Shown: positions 21,933-32,570, counted from the stretch's first letter. The stretch is DNA of 64,000 nt from Eremomyces bilateralis CBS 781.70 (GCF_010015585.1 NW_022985083.1:482223-546222), one strand, 5' to 3'. The notes: generated from the letters alone by a model not told the origin. Program-made: numbers and translations.

Positions 21933-22451
21933 AAAGCCAGCGTGAGCAGTTCATATGGAAAAAAACCCAAGTACGCACTGAAATAAGTGAACTATTCAGA
22001 GTCGTAGGCAACGACATGAAAACACTGAATATGAGCTATCACATTGGTAGGGTCAGCGCAGAGAGCAGTAGCCTCGCACTGAATATTATATTCTACATGC
22101 AGATACTTCGCGCAGGAAAATCCATCTATACTAGAAGTATTTCATTCGGAGGTCGTTCTTTACTAACTGAGCGGCCCCAATCGACTAAAGGATATGATCT
22201 CGATGTGATCTTCTCTGCCAGCTTCACGAAGCTATACTGATGCTCTTCAGGGGGTGCGTCAGGACAACCCCACTATGGTAAGCTTCTTTGACTCTCTATA
22301 CCGGATGTACAGATGGTGTTGTGCAAGAAACTATCATAACGTAGATGTTCTGTCGACTGTTATAGAGTTAGTATCGAGTATCTATCTTTAACAAAGCTTC
22401 ATGGAATAGGAGAATGGACGTTATTTTATCTCGCACTAGTTAAGTTACTGT

Positions 22452-22489
22452 AAGTTAAGTTAAGTTAAGTTAACTAACTTAAGTTAACT
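22452..22489. repeat. TTAAG-type simple repeat at the transposon target
   Basis: A run of AGTTA/TTAAG units abuts the left transposon end; the right flank resumes with TTAAGTTAAA. The element seems to have inserted at a TA inside this tract. Confidence 0.75.
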
Positions 22490-22491
22490 AA

Positions 22492-22534
22492 CGTAATCCA
22501 CCAGCGAGTCGCCCAAACCACCGAGTCGCCCACC
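22492..22534. repeat. Left terminal inverted repeat of the transposon
   Basis: It begins ACGTAATCCACCAGCGAGTC and is 43 bases long, identical to the reverse complement of the right end. Inside it the 11-mer CGAGTCGCCCA occurs twice (22506-22516 and 22523-22533), 17 bases apart, likely a double transposase-binding site. Confidence 0.93.
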
Positions 22535-22590
22535 TCAACCGTGGCCCACTACCGTAACCTGAATATCTCAACAACTACTGAAGCAATTTA

Positions 22591-24255
22591 TTAATTAGGA
22601 AGTAGGCTAGGATCTACGTTTTCTGGTATAGCTAATTGAGGCATTGTACAGGTCTCAACGCGATGTCCTGGCTCGCGACAGCGTCCGCAACGTCGCTGGC
22701 GCCTTGCGGGAACGTCATTAGAAGTACCATTTTCACTGATTATATCTTGATCCCGACGTTGTACAGCTAATTCAAGCCCATCAGTAATTGAGCGCGTATT
22801 AGCGCCCTTAAGCACCTTTTTTTTGCGTTGTTTGCGCTTTGATAGCGTCTCGTTTGCCTTCCGAAGCTTTCCTATCTCGACCTCCATGATTGAAGCTCCG
22901 TGCGCGACCATTTGAACACCCTTTTCAAGGCTTGAAAAGCTTTCTAAAAGCGGTGTTGGGGAGGTATTTTGATCTCTTTGAAGGCGCTGTCGTATGTACT
23001 CTGTTTGGGACCTTATTTCAGCGACGTTGCGTGGTGTTTGCGACTCCCATTGAGTGATCTCTGGTAATGGCGTCGGGGTCTGTAATCGGACATCAAGCTT
23101 TGAAATAACAGCTTCTGGATCGAAAGGCACTAATCCTGCGCCTTTGAAGGCGCCCTGGATATTCTCCGTAGCAATTGCTTTTTCGAAGGCGGTCTTGAAA
23201 GCAGGTAAAAAGTCCTCTTTCGTGATGTGGTTGATGCGGCACCGGATAAAGTCCTCAATCTCCTTGCTATACGCGCGCTTTAATGGCCCAAAACAGCCAA
23301 CGTCGAGGGGTTGTAGCAAATGAGATGAATGCGAAGGCATGCAGAGAGTAATAATCTTCTGGTCCTTGCAGAAATCCTGGAATTGGATAGTGTCATGGCT
23401 GTTATGGCCATCCATAATCAGAAGCCGATAGGCGCCAGTCGTACGGTCTTCTGTGAAGCGATTAAAATGCTTTAACCACTCAAATCCATGCTCAAGGGAC
23501 GTCCAGCCCTTCTCGCTAACTGATAGAACCCAATCAGGCCTATCCGCAATCGCCTCGTACCAGGTATTGTAATGTCGAGCGCTTTTGAAGATGATGAAGG
23601 GTGGGACAATCCAACCTTGCGCGCTGGCAGCAATGATCGATGTCACCCATTCTGTATTGCCTGGCTGCAAGGTTTTTGGAGTCTGACGTCGTTCGGTACC
23701 CGTGATGACCATGCGCGTCCCGATTACGCCCATTTGAAAGCCAACTTCATCAAAGTTGTATGTATCTTCATCCAGGATACCGTATTTTGCCTTCACGTTG
23801 CGTACGAGGCGAAACCACGCGCCAATAATCTCTGGATCTTCGTTCAGGGCTCTTTTATAGTCGTACTTTCGATTAACACGTGTTTTGAGCTCTGGAACGC
23901 GTTGTACGAATCTTGACGGCCAATTGATACCAACGTGAGCCTGACCGCGATCGCTGAGTAGCTTGTTGGCTATATCTCGCAACATATCGTAATTGAGCTG
24001 AAATCCGCGCGCGTCGACATCGAGGCAGTAGTCGATAATCACCCTTTCTTCCATATTTGAGAGCTTTTTCGAATTCGGGACACAATCGCTTCGTGCAGTC
24101 ATTCCGTTGCGGCGGTCACGTAAGGTACTCCACGGGACGTTGTAAGCTTTTGCAGCTTCTCGAATTGATTGAACTTGGTCTTGTTCGATAGTCTGGATGG
24201 CTAGGTTCATTCTAGCTTCATTTGAAGGTAATTGAGGGCTCTGTTGTTGAGACAT
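22591..24255 (-). CDS. Pogo-type transposase (HTH + DDE) with C-terminal zinc knuckle
   Basis: A single exon of 554 residues. Domains in order: a Psq-type helix-turn-helix at about 15-55 (REAAKAYNVPWSTLRDR), a CENP-B-type helix-turn-helix at about 65-130 ending VNRKYDY, and the DDE catalytic domain at 160-360 with D169 in YNFDEVGFQM, D282 in LLIMDGHNSH and D318 in LLQPLDVGCFGPLK, a DD35D spacing. A coiled basic region lies at 430-490. A CCHC zinc knuckle, CGRCREPGHRVETC, sits at 523-536. All catalytic acidic residues are present and the frame is open, so the protein could be active. The knuckle is an addition seen in some fungal pogo transposases. The start lies 38 bases inside the right inverted repeat. 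Confidence 0.95.
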   Translation of the reverse strand: MSQQQSPQLPSNEARMNLAIQTIEQDQVQSIREAAKAYNVPWSTLRDRRNGMTARSDCVPNSKKLSNMEERVIIDYCLDVDARGFQLNYDMLRDIANKLLSDRGQAHVGINWPSRFVQRVPELKTRVNRKYDYKRALNEDPEIIGAWFRLVRNVKAKYGILDEDTYNFDEVGFQMGVIGTRMVITGTERRQTPKTLQPGNTEWVTSIIAASAQGWIVPPFIIFKSARHYNTWYEAIADRPDWVLSVSEKGWTSLEHGFEWLKHFNRFTEDRTTGAYRLLIMDGHNSHDTIQFQDFCKDQKIITLCMPSHSSHLLQPLDVGCFGPLKRAYSKEIEDFIRCRINHITKEDFLPAFKTAFEKAIATENIQGAFKGAGLVPFDPEAVISKLDVRLQTPTPLPEITQWESQTPRNVAEIRSQTEYIRQRLQRDQNTSPTPLLESFSSLEKGVQMVAHGASIMEVEIGKLRKANETLSKRKQRKKKVLKGANTRSITDGLELAVQRRDQDIISENGTSNDVPARRQRRCGRCREPGHRVETCTMPQLAIPENVDPSLLPN

Positions 24256-24293
24256 TGCGAAAAAATCGTGATGATCGCTGTTACGGAGATGAA

Positions 24294-24336
24294 GTGGGCG
24301 ACTCGGTGGTTTGGGCGACTCGCTGGTGGATTACGT
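24294..24336. repeat. Right terminal inverted repeat of the transposon
   Basis: The exact reverse complement of 22492-22534, including both copies of the internal 11-mer. It is followed by the TA target duplicate at 24337-24338. Confidence 0.93.
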
Positions 24337-24948
24337 TAAGTTAAATAAACGGTTATTACCAGACACCAGTTCGGCGCATGATTTGTCTTATCAGCACGGC
24401 CGAACCATGAGCTAATTAGGGTGTGAGGCGGGGCCACGCCTAGCAATCCCATTGGATGAGAACTAACCCCACATCCACCTCTTGGTGCGAGTCTTATCTC
24501 CGATCAAGAGTCCTTCGTGCATCCAGAAGCCTTCACTTCTAGCGCCACTTCCTCGCATGACGATAAACCACCTTGGATGCCCAATTGCCACGCGAGATTG
24601 AACCTGAGTTCGAGATCATGGGCGGGGTTCGAAGCCAATTGTATCCAATAACCATTCATGGAATCATGGTTCCTCCTACTAGTTCGCTGAATTAGTGGGG
24701 GATGGGTACAGTAGTCGAGAGGGAGAACGGTCTTGTGGAATATCTTGCCCATGCTTATCTGCAGTTCTCCCCGTAGTCGAGAACTTGGGAACGGTAGCTT
24801 CGTAGATCGTTTGGTTAGAAACGGAGGTAAGTATCTGACCTGGTCTTCTTCACCTGCCTCTTCATTCAAGTTTGTGAGCGTGGACATCGTTAATCTTCCG
24901 CGTGTATTGCTGTCTCATTGTTTGTTTGATGCATCGCGAGCAGCAAAC
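24337..24948. other. Intergenic region transposon-permease
   Basis: These 612 bases hold the right transposon flank and the promoter of the permease gene. A short segment at about 24625 resembles a tRNA B box but has no tRNA fold. Nothing else was seen. Confidence 0.5.
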
Positions 24949-26661
24949 ATGGCAAACAAGGACGAGAAAGTCGTCGATGGCCCCATGACTTCCGCGATTA
25001 CGTCTGACGAACTCCGGACGGACGATCATGAGCTGGTCAATGCAAGTGGGCATGCCCAAGAGCTGGAGCGAAACTTCAGTCTACTCAGTGTCGCGTCGGT
25101 ATGTGATTGAATGAACGCGAGGCGCAACAGGGAAGCAATTGACTCTTCCATAGGTTGGTATAACCACTGGGAATACCTGGGCTGCTCTGGGTGGCTCAAT
25201 TGCCATTGCCATCTACAATGGAGGCCCTCCAGGAGTTCTATATGAGCTGTACGATCCGTCCACTCACATCCCACCGTCTCATACTCACTTCCACATAGCA
25301 TTGCCTCCTCCGTGTTCTACTGGATGGTCGCTGCCTGCATCGCCGAGCTCGCCTCCGCCATCCCCTCCTCCGCCGGCGTCTACCACTGGGCCACCGTGAC
25401 CGCCGGCCCGCGCTTCGGCAAGCCGGTCGGCTTCTTCGCCGGCTGGTGGAACTTCTTTGCCTGGATCTTCGGCGCCGCCTCCATGTCGTCCATCGTTGCC
25501 AACCAGACCATCTCCATGTGGTCGCTGTTCCATCCCGACTACGCGTTCCAGCGTTGGCACGTCTTCGTCGTATACCTGATCACCACGTGGATGTGCTGCG
25601 CCGTCGTGCTGTTCGCCAACCGCGCGCTGCCGTATGTAGGGCAGATGGGCTTGTTCTTCATCCTTGCCGGTGTGCTCGTGTCGATTCTGGTCTGCGCCAT
25701 CATGCCGAGCACCACCGGGACCGGCCACGCCAGCGACCACTTCGTGTGGAAAGATTGGCAGAACATGTCTGGGTGGCCGGATGGATTCGCCTTTTTAACC
25801 GGGATGCTGAACGCCGCGTATGGCGTCGGCACGCCGGACTGCGTCTCGCATCTGGCGGAAGAGATTCCGAATCCGCGAACCAACATCCCGAAGGCGATCG
25901 CCGCGCAGATGGTCGTGGGATTGATCACTGCGATCTGCTACCTGGTGACGCTGTTCTACTCCATCAACGATCTGGACGCGGTCCTGAACACGAGCAACAA
26001 TTTCCCGTTGGCGGAGATCTACCATCAAGCCACGTCATCGCGAGGCGGCGCACTGGGCTTGTTGCTCGTCATCTACATGCCGACGCTGGTTACCTGCATT
26101 GGCTGCTATATCACAGCTGGTCGCATGCTATGGACGCTTGCACGAGACTCGGCGACGCCCGCGAGCGGATGGCTTCGAACGATCAGTCCAACGTGGAAAA
26201 ATCCATTCAACGCCACCCTTGTATGTGGGATTATTTGCTCGATCATGGCATGTATATATGTGGGCAGCGACACTGCGTTCAATGCCTTTGTTGGCTCGTT
26301 TGTAATATTGGTCACGCTGTCCTACCTGTCTGCTATCCTGCCTCATATGTTGACGAGGAAACGAAATGTGGCTCCCGGGCCGTTCCAGCTGAAAGGCGTT
26401 TTCGGATACACTCTCGGCATTATCTCTTGCGCCTACATGGCCGTCTTCATCGTCATATTCTGCTTTCCATTTGCTATGCCGGTGGATGCTCTCACGATGA
26501 ACTATGCGTCCCTGATCACCGGCGGGTTGACCATCTTTATAGCCGCATGGTGGTTCTGGAAGAGCACACGGGGATATGAGGGACCGAAAGGCCTAATCGA
26601 GGTTGAGGCTGCACTAGTCGCCGAAAGAAGGGCAGATTCAGTGAGCATAGAGAAGGTGTAG
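24949..26661 (+). CDS. Choline/GABA-type APC-superfamily permease
   Basis: Exons 24949-25098, 25154-25248 and 25299-26661 encode 535 residues of a plasma-membrane transporter with about 12 membrane segments. A 45-residue charged N-terminus precedes VGITTGNTWAALGGSIAIAI, the first unwound helix region of the APC fold (here GITTGNTW). Further markers are FYWMVAACIAELASAIPSSA, HWATVTAGPRFGKPVGFFAG, NAAYGVGTPDCVSHLAEEI (helix 6 and loop with the EE-PNP segment) and PNPRTNIPKAI. The AGWWNFFAWIFG and SHLAEEIPNP motifs fit the yeast Hnm1 choline permease group and related fungal GABA/amino-acid permeases. The exact substrate cannot be set from sequence; choline or a small amine is likely. Both introns are 50-55 bases. 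Confidence 0.87.
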
Positions 26662-26893
26662 GATATATTTTGAATCGCAACCACTATCTTTTGACATTGA
26701 AATGTATCGTGCCCATGGCGTCAGATACCCCTCCACCCGACATCCTCAAATTCTCAAACCTTTCGATCTATTAGCTGAGGTGACTCGGCGCCATTGAAAC
26801 CCTCGAGACACCGTGCAAATATGTTCATGGATGATTCGGAAATCATTCTGTATCTGTCCATCCCCTGGGCCCTAGAACCGATGCAAAGTCCGT

Positions 26894-28765
26894 TTAGATC
26901 TTGTCTGGGTCATTGATGCCTCCCTGCGTAATGACGTATGTCGCCTCCTTCTCAGGCATGTCTTAACCACATTAGCGGAGACCTTGTTGGAGACCCACAG
27001 AGCGATACATACCAGGCGAGTCTTGGATCTTCGCAACGCGTTCCTCGCCCCGCCCCTTCCTGAGCAACAGTCGGGTTGCTGATGCGTGAGAGAGAACATG
27101 TCCTCCCACGGCTTTGCGTCCATCCGCACCGGCGAAAAGGGCACTAGCCCCAGGGTCGCTTTGGACTTGGTTGGTCTGAAGAGATCAGCACTGTCGAAAG
27201 TTAAAGACGTGTCGAACTGACCATGAAGGCGCAGACGTTGAAGTCTATTTTATGTTAGCGTCTTCTAGAAGATCTTATTGGATAAAAGTCCTACCCTCTG
27301 CAGTACGCGTGAGCTTGTACAGGAACTGGCCGAGTTTCTGTTGACGCTCAGAGAGCTCCCCACGACCAGAGAAATCTACGCGAAAGAGAGCGATGATGCT
27401 GTCGACAATGATAAGTCGATACTCGCCGGACGCGAAGGGGTGCGCCAGCTGGTTCAGCAGATCTTGTAGATGCTGCAAACTATGTCAGTAACAACGACGA
27501 ATCCGCGGAGCGAAGGAAGATACCTCGCTATTCACTGCTCTTCCGACAAGAATATTCTCGAGACACGTATCACCATCCACTTCAAAACAGTTGGTAAGTT
27601 GTCCGCATCAGAAAGGGTCTTTGAAGGTCTGCCACTTACAGCCAAATCGCTCAGCAATCTGGTGGATCCTTTGTGGAGTAAATATCAGGCTGAGTGTAAC
27701 CGAGGAGCGAGTAGGACTCTTACCTTTCAGGCCGAAATGTTCCTTCGGTGTCTGCAGCTTGTGAGCCGAAGCGATTCTCAATGTATGAAATCGGACACTA
27801 ACCAATGTATGCAACCTTGCCTTCAGCACCACCCTGGTCCTTTGCGAGGTTAGAGTGACAATTGCTACATCCCTCAATGATAGAAGCAGTGTTTACCTTG
27901 GGAAGCTGTAGAATGGGGTTAGTCAAGTTGCAACTTGATGCCGTTCATGAACAATACAAGGGCCATACCTGAGCAATGACAGACAAAGTGTGGGCGATTT
28001 GAGTCTTCCCGCAGCCTTGTTCAAATTAGCAGAGTATTGTACCTACGAATTAAGCTATTCCGTACGATACTCTCCGAAAACCTAGATCAGTCAGAAACCG
28101 TCAGGGAGCAAATCATGTCGATAACTTACCTCACTGAGACTTGCGCTCTGGAACCCGCTGTACAATGGTAAGCATAGTCCGGACACCGTGGCGACAGGCT
28201 TACCCTCCTAGAATGGAGTCTAGGTTCTTGCTACCAGTGCTGAGCCTGAAAACTCGTTTCCGCTTCTGACCGAGTTCCATCGCCGTCATGAAGCTGAACG
28301 CTGTAGGCTGAGAGCGAGGTGAGCCGTGTGACATGTTAGCAAGTCTCGACGATTCAGCTTACCTGGCATTTCGTGATTGCCTCCTTGACTTTGTCGACCT
28401 TGATCTCACTGAAGCCTTTGATTTTGGAGAGCGTACGACGAGTCGCAGCATGGACAGACTGATTGATTAGCTTCTGTGCCGCTGCTCGATATCGTCCATG
28501 CCTCCAAAGGAGGCCATAGCCATCACAGAACTTACTGCGACTGTACAGTATCCATTGACTTTCAGCTTCTGGATATCCGCCGCATTGATACCTAAACCGT
28601 GTCAATCGTCTCATGTACGCGACGAAACCGTTAGAACCATACCATGGGCCTGGATGGCGTCAATGTCGACGATAAAATCCTGTTTTGCCTCAGATCACTG
28701 ATTCTCCTCTCAAGGTTGGGGAAGTCTACGTCTTCAATTTCGTCGCTAACCACCGAAGAAGGCAT
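26894..28765 (-). CDS. DMC1: Meiotic recombinase Dmc1 (RecA/Rad51 family), 17 exons
   Basis: Strand-exchange ATPase that pairs homologous chromosomes in meiosis. Seventeen exons on the minus strand (28765-28730, 28679-28643, 28591-28536, 28458-28363, 28307-28204, 28157-28130, 28081-28066, 28015-27969, 27905-27897, 27839-27803, 27751-27724, 27668-27640, 27579-27524, 27472-27295, 27244-27222, 27175-27013, 26961-26894) join to 1,011 bases, 336 residues, the family's usual length. Landmarks: helix-hairpin-helix region [18 protein letters not shown], Walker A GEYRCGKT (122-129), [12 protein letters not shown], Walker B LIIVDS (213-218), [20 protein letters not shown], loop 2 around [10 protein letters not shown] and the end [27 protein letters not shown] and VNSEH favour Dmc1 over Rad51. 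Exon 9 has only nine bases. The compact tail and intact motifs imply a working meiotic gene. Confidence 0.95.
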
Positions 28766-29876
28766 GGTGATCACGAAAGTATGCTCCCTGAATCCGATGC
28801 TGCTACCTAGTTAAAGTGACGCTGTGATGTAGCGACTCAAACAAAGTAAATCTGATGGGCAAAATGAATGAACATGTAGTACCTTCGTGAAGATGTTCCT
28901 CGAACGAGTATCGAAACGGGAGGTATTCAAATTGCTAGAGGGCCATTGAAACAGGCAGTTCAGGTCGCGCCTACCGTTTGGGGACGATGTCAAGGCCTGA
29001 GGCCTGATTTGACAGCTTGGGCAGGGAAGTACCCAAAGGGGGTGGCTCCTTCCCTATATGATGTTCCAAAGTCATGTGTCTGCTCACATGATTCATCGAG
29101 TATAATTCGCGTTGATCGCAATGACGTGGGCGGACATATATGTATTTCAGTTCGTAGGGCATCCCGCGATACCAAACACGGGACGGCGGACAAAGGGCAG
29201 GTCAAAATCACAACGTGGACAGAAGTAGATAGTCAGATAGGCCATGATGCGACTGTGAATTTAAGAACTACTTGCCCAACTGTGTGTGGAAGAATAAAAA
29301 ACGGGAAAACGAAAAGCATCACGATGGATGCCAAACAACCTTCAAGAGGCTGGCCGACACATGCAGAAACACCACCTTCACTCTTTAATCTCCCTTCCAT
29401 CTGAACTTATCCCCAGCTCCGCCTGAAACTTCGCTCTCGGGTGACGTCTCGTCACCTTGCCGTCACTTCCCTCACAGCTCTCCACCATCCTTTGCCTTCG
29501 TTGGATACTCGCAGATGTTGGTCCAGTGGAACCTGGCCCGATCGCCGACCATGATACATGATCGAACCTCACTGGAATGGATAGAGTACAGGACTGAAAA
29601 CCTCAGGCCTTTCGTCGACCGGCCTTGAGGTGTGTAAAAGGGATGCAAACGCATGGGTATCGGGATCTCATCAACGTGGTAGAGGGTCGTGTAACGTCAT
29701 GCCGGTGTCGGGAAAAGGTGTAAGGGCAACCGTGGGCATTGGTGAAACGATCGTGATAAGGTAGGAAAGTGAATCGAAAAGGAAATTGATGCACTCCAGC
29801 TACAAGATGTAGCGTTATATCTCTTAACAGGGATAAATTGTGCCGTGCCTCTGCGCTATATAATCGGTCTGCACAA
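28766..29876. other. Intergenic region DMC1 promoter / GIS2 3' end
   Basis: This 1,111-base stretch is upstream of DMC1 and downstream of GIS2, both on the minus strand. Open frames of up to about 150 codons occur on the plus strand but show no family features. I see no RNA gene. Confidence 0.45.
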
Positions 29877-30749
29877 TTAGGCGACCGCAGGAGCGGTAGG
29901 CGCAGGCACACTTTGAACGGGTGGGATGCCGTCCCCATTGACTTCGCCAGCCTGAGGGCATTCCTTCGAGATGTGGCCGACTTCACCGCAGCGGTAGCAA
30001 GTCTTCGCAGCTCCAGATCCAAGAGGTCCTCCGTTCGGGGCGGTGCAGTCGCGAGAGATGTGACCGAGCTTTCCACAGGCGTAGCACTTCATCGCCTGCG
30101 CTTGACAGTCGCGGGCGAAATGGTTGGGACCGCCGCATTTGTAGCAAGTCGCAGCGCGAGGAGCACCACCGGCAAATCCACCGCGCATGCCACCATAGCC
30201 ACCGCGTATGCCACCCGCACCACGAGGGGGTCCAGCACCAATTCCTGGCGCGGCCGCACTCGTACACTGACGCTACTTCTTGTCAGAACACCAGCACTCA
30301 TCAACTCCCACACCCACTCACAGCTAGATGGCCAGGCTGTCCACAGTTGTAGCAGCGACCACTGGTTGCACCACTCAATCGAAGGGTCGGGCAGTCAGCC
30401 TGGACGTGTCCGAGGCCTTGGCAATGGTAGCATTGCTTCGCTAGTCGAGTGTCAGGCATTGTCCATCAAGGATTCCAATTGCGAGATGCTTACATTCGGT
30501 CGTTCGTGGGTGAGGGCAAGCGTTGGACTCGTGGCCTGGTTGCTTGCCTAACGAGCCGATTAGCACTTATCCGAGACATTGTCATGGTGGCGCATGCACT
30601 TACAGTTATAGCAAAGTCGTTCAGACGATGAGCAGACCTCTAGTCTATCCGTTAATATTGACATCACGTCATCCAGCCCAGCTCGACGTACCGGCATAGT
30701 GGCCGACGTTGCCACACTTGTAGCATGCACGACGCGAAAGTGAAGACAT
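29877..30749 (-). CDS. GIS2: Seven-knuckle CCHC zinc-finger protein (Gis2/CNBP/Byr3 homologue)
   Basis: Cytoplasmic RNA/ssDNA-binding protein associated with translation and stress granules in yeast; Byr3 in fission yeast. Exons 30749-30692, 30639-30604, 30547-30494, 30440-30322 and 30272-29877 encode 220 residues. Seven C-x2-C-x4-H-x4-C knuckles are spelled out: CYKCGNVGHYAEVC, CYNCKQPGHESNAC, CYHCQGLGHVQADC, CYNCGQPGHLARQC, CYKCGGPNHFARDC, CYACGKLGHISRDC and CYRCGEVGHISKEC. An RGG-like glycine-arginine linker (about residues 105-140) separates the first four from the last three, as in CNBP. Three introns fall inside knuckles or at their edges. The last intron has two possible acceptors six bases apart; the upstream one (exon from 30272) restores knuckle 4 and is preferred. 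Confidence 0.94.
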
Positions 30750-32570
30750 CCTGAATCCTGATCCTTCCGTATGTTCCTATTCCTGTACTCGATTCGAATG
30801 TCAGATATTCAGGTCGATCGAAGCGCTACGGCTGGCCAAGAATGCGACGGAGGAGAGGTGATAGATTCTTCGCAAGGCCGAAACGTGGCGGTGAAGCTAG
30901 CTAGCTCCAGGTCAAGGCAACAACTCGATCGCAGTTCAACGACAGTCAACCTCCAAAATTGCGATCGGAAATGCGCAACGTGATTGGATTGCGTGAATCG
31001 ATTGGGGTGAGTGTTCGTTTGATGGAATATATTGGAATACCTTTCAACGGCTTCCCGAGCTCTCTGCAAATCCTTTCATTGTCAGCATCAGGATGAGAGT
31101 TGGCGGAAGTGAAGAGCCACGGCAAGATCTCATGACAAGAGCGTCCAGCGGCCAATCAAGCCACGAGTAGAAAGGATGAAGAATGGATAACCTACAGTAG
31201 TCCAAAATCTCAAAGCTCCTGTCCTAACCTTCCCGCAGCGACTCGACTCGTCCGTCCCACCAAGAGAAACACCGGAAGATATAAGTTTAGTGTTACGAAG
31301 GGCATCCGTGTCGTGGCGGAATGGATGGGAAGTTAGTTTTGAGGGGGAGAAAGGTTCAGAGGACGGACGGGGAACAGCGGTCCTGTGCTGAGAGCGTCCT
31401 GGACTCCTGGTGGAGTGCTGCGCATGCGGCGGGTGCTGAGGGCGTCTGGGGGTGCCAGCCAATTAGGAGTGGCTCTGACCTGGTCGCCCACTCAGCCACG
31501 CATGCCAGCTCTGTCACCCATCGCAATTTGCAGCAAAGTTGGCGGTTGCTAGGGAGTGCATAGCTAATACCTACGCCTACACCCCAGGGCGGGCTACATC
31601 ACCGCCTGCACGGACAGCACCGACATCCGCACAACCTGCAAGTCTTCTGCAACTGCTGCACAGTGTACTCCTCCAAATCTCCAACTGTCCACCATCATGA
31701 AATGCTAGAATGTGAAAATCCCTCCATACTCCTGCATACTCCATGCCCGATGATACTCACCTCCGGCATGTTCCCTTTGCTCATCGCTCCCCTGCAGCAA
31801 AACCAGGCCTCGGGATGTCGGGATGGACGGACAATGCAGCCGAATCGACAGGCCAATTGTCCAATAAACCTGACAGTCTCTGTAAAAAGGGACACATCTT
31901 TTCTGGCATCCTGACACTTTGTCCATTCGTTCGCAAAACCTATTAGCCAATCATCTCTTCAGGGCTCCTCAGGATGGTTTCGCTTCTATGGCTTGTTTAG
32001 GCATGTGAGTTGACATGTTCATACTTCATACTACAAACTGATGCCATGGAACTCGCTTTCACCCTCGGGAATCTCGTATTGTCGCCTTTGCACAGGGGTT
32101 TACGTATTACTTTATTACTTAGGACTTGGATTACGGATTGGTGCCCTTAGTTTCATCCATCCAGCTCAAACCATTTATTATTCAATTTTTTAACTTGTCT
32201 TCCTTGCGATTTGCGAAGGCATAGAGTATCTCTGTAGCTATAATTAGGAGTAATAGTGTTAAATAGGACACGACTTTCCCTCCCGTCCACACTAGTCCAC
32301 GGCGGTGCTTGGCCATTTCTTCTCATGGTTAGCGCGCTCTGAGCTCTATTCATGAACCAGACAGGATCCAGGTGGAAGAGTCTGCTCGGCTCTACTTCGG
32401 TAACATCAGGTATCCCGCGCCCCCGCTCCGTCCCGCTCATCCTCGTCGCCGACATCGCGCACCGCCACAGCATAAAATTGATTCTCACGTGCATCGTGTA
32501 GAGTCATAATTGAATGGAAATATGCCTTCGGTAGATTCATAACATTCCGGCAAATTGTACATTCCAAATC
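30750..32570. other. Long divergent intergenic region GIS2/THR4
   Basis: This 1,821-base region lies between two divergent housekeeping genes. Several frames of 60-113 codons overlap each other on both strands without features. A Gcn4-like half-site near 32501 is listed. A small untranslated or hypothetical gene could hide here, but I cannot support one. Confidence 0.4.
32501..32506 (-). promoter_or_regulatory. Gcn4/CpcA-type site (TGACTC)
   Basis: The minus strand reads ATGACTCTA, matching seven of nine bases of the general amino-acid control consensus ATGACTCAT, about 65 bases upstream of the threonine synthase start. Yeast THR4 is a known Gcn4 target. A six-base core can occur by chance. 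Confidence 0.35.

Larger units (their letters stand above)
21703..22491. other. Intergenic region left of the transposon
   Basis: Upstream of the preceding gene lie a 27-base tandem duplication and, next to the transposon, a TTAAG-rich tract (both listed). No further gene is evident. Confidence 0.5.
22492..24336 (-). mobile_element. Pogo/Fot1-type DNA transposon, apparently intact
   Basis: The element is 1,845 bp, bounded by perfect 43-bp terminal inverted repeats and flanked by TA on both sides (22490-22491 and 24337-24338), the target duplication of the Tc1/mariner superfamily. It carries one uninterrupted transposase gene on the minus strand. The perfect ends, open frame and clean TA flanks indicate a recent insertion without repeat-induced mutation. 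Fot1, Pot2 and Tan1 are the best-known fungal relatives. Confidence 0.93.

Noticed and set aside
24600-24660. A tRNA-like B box (GGTTCGAAGCC)
   Set aside because: No matching A box, acceptor stem or anticodon arm can be drawn around it.
25446-26579. A 377-codon open frame on the plus strand inside the permease gene
   Set aside because: It overlaps the third permease exon in another frame, is rich in Arg and His as expected for a shadow of GC-rich codons, and has no family motif.
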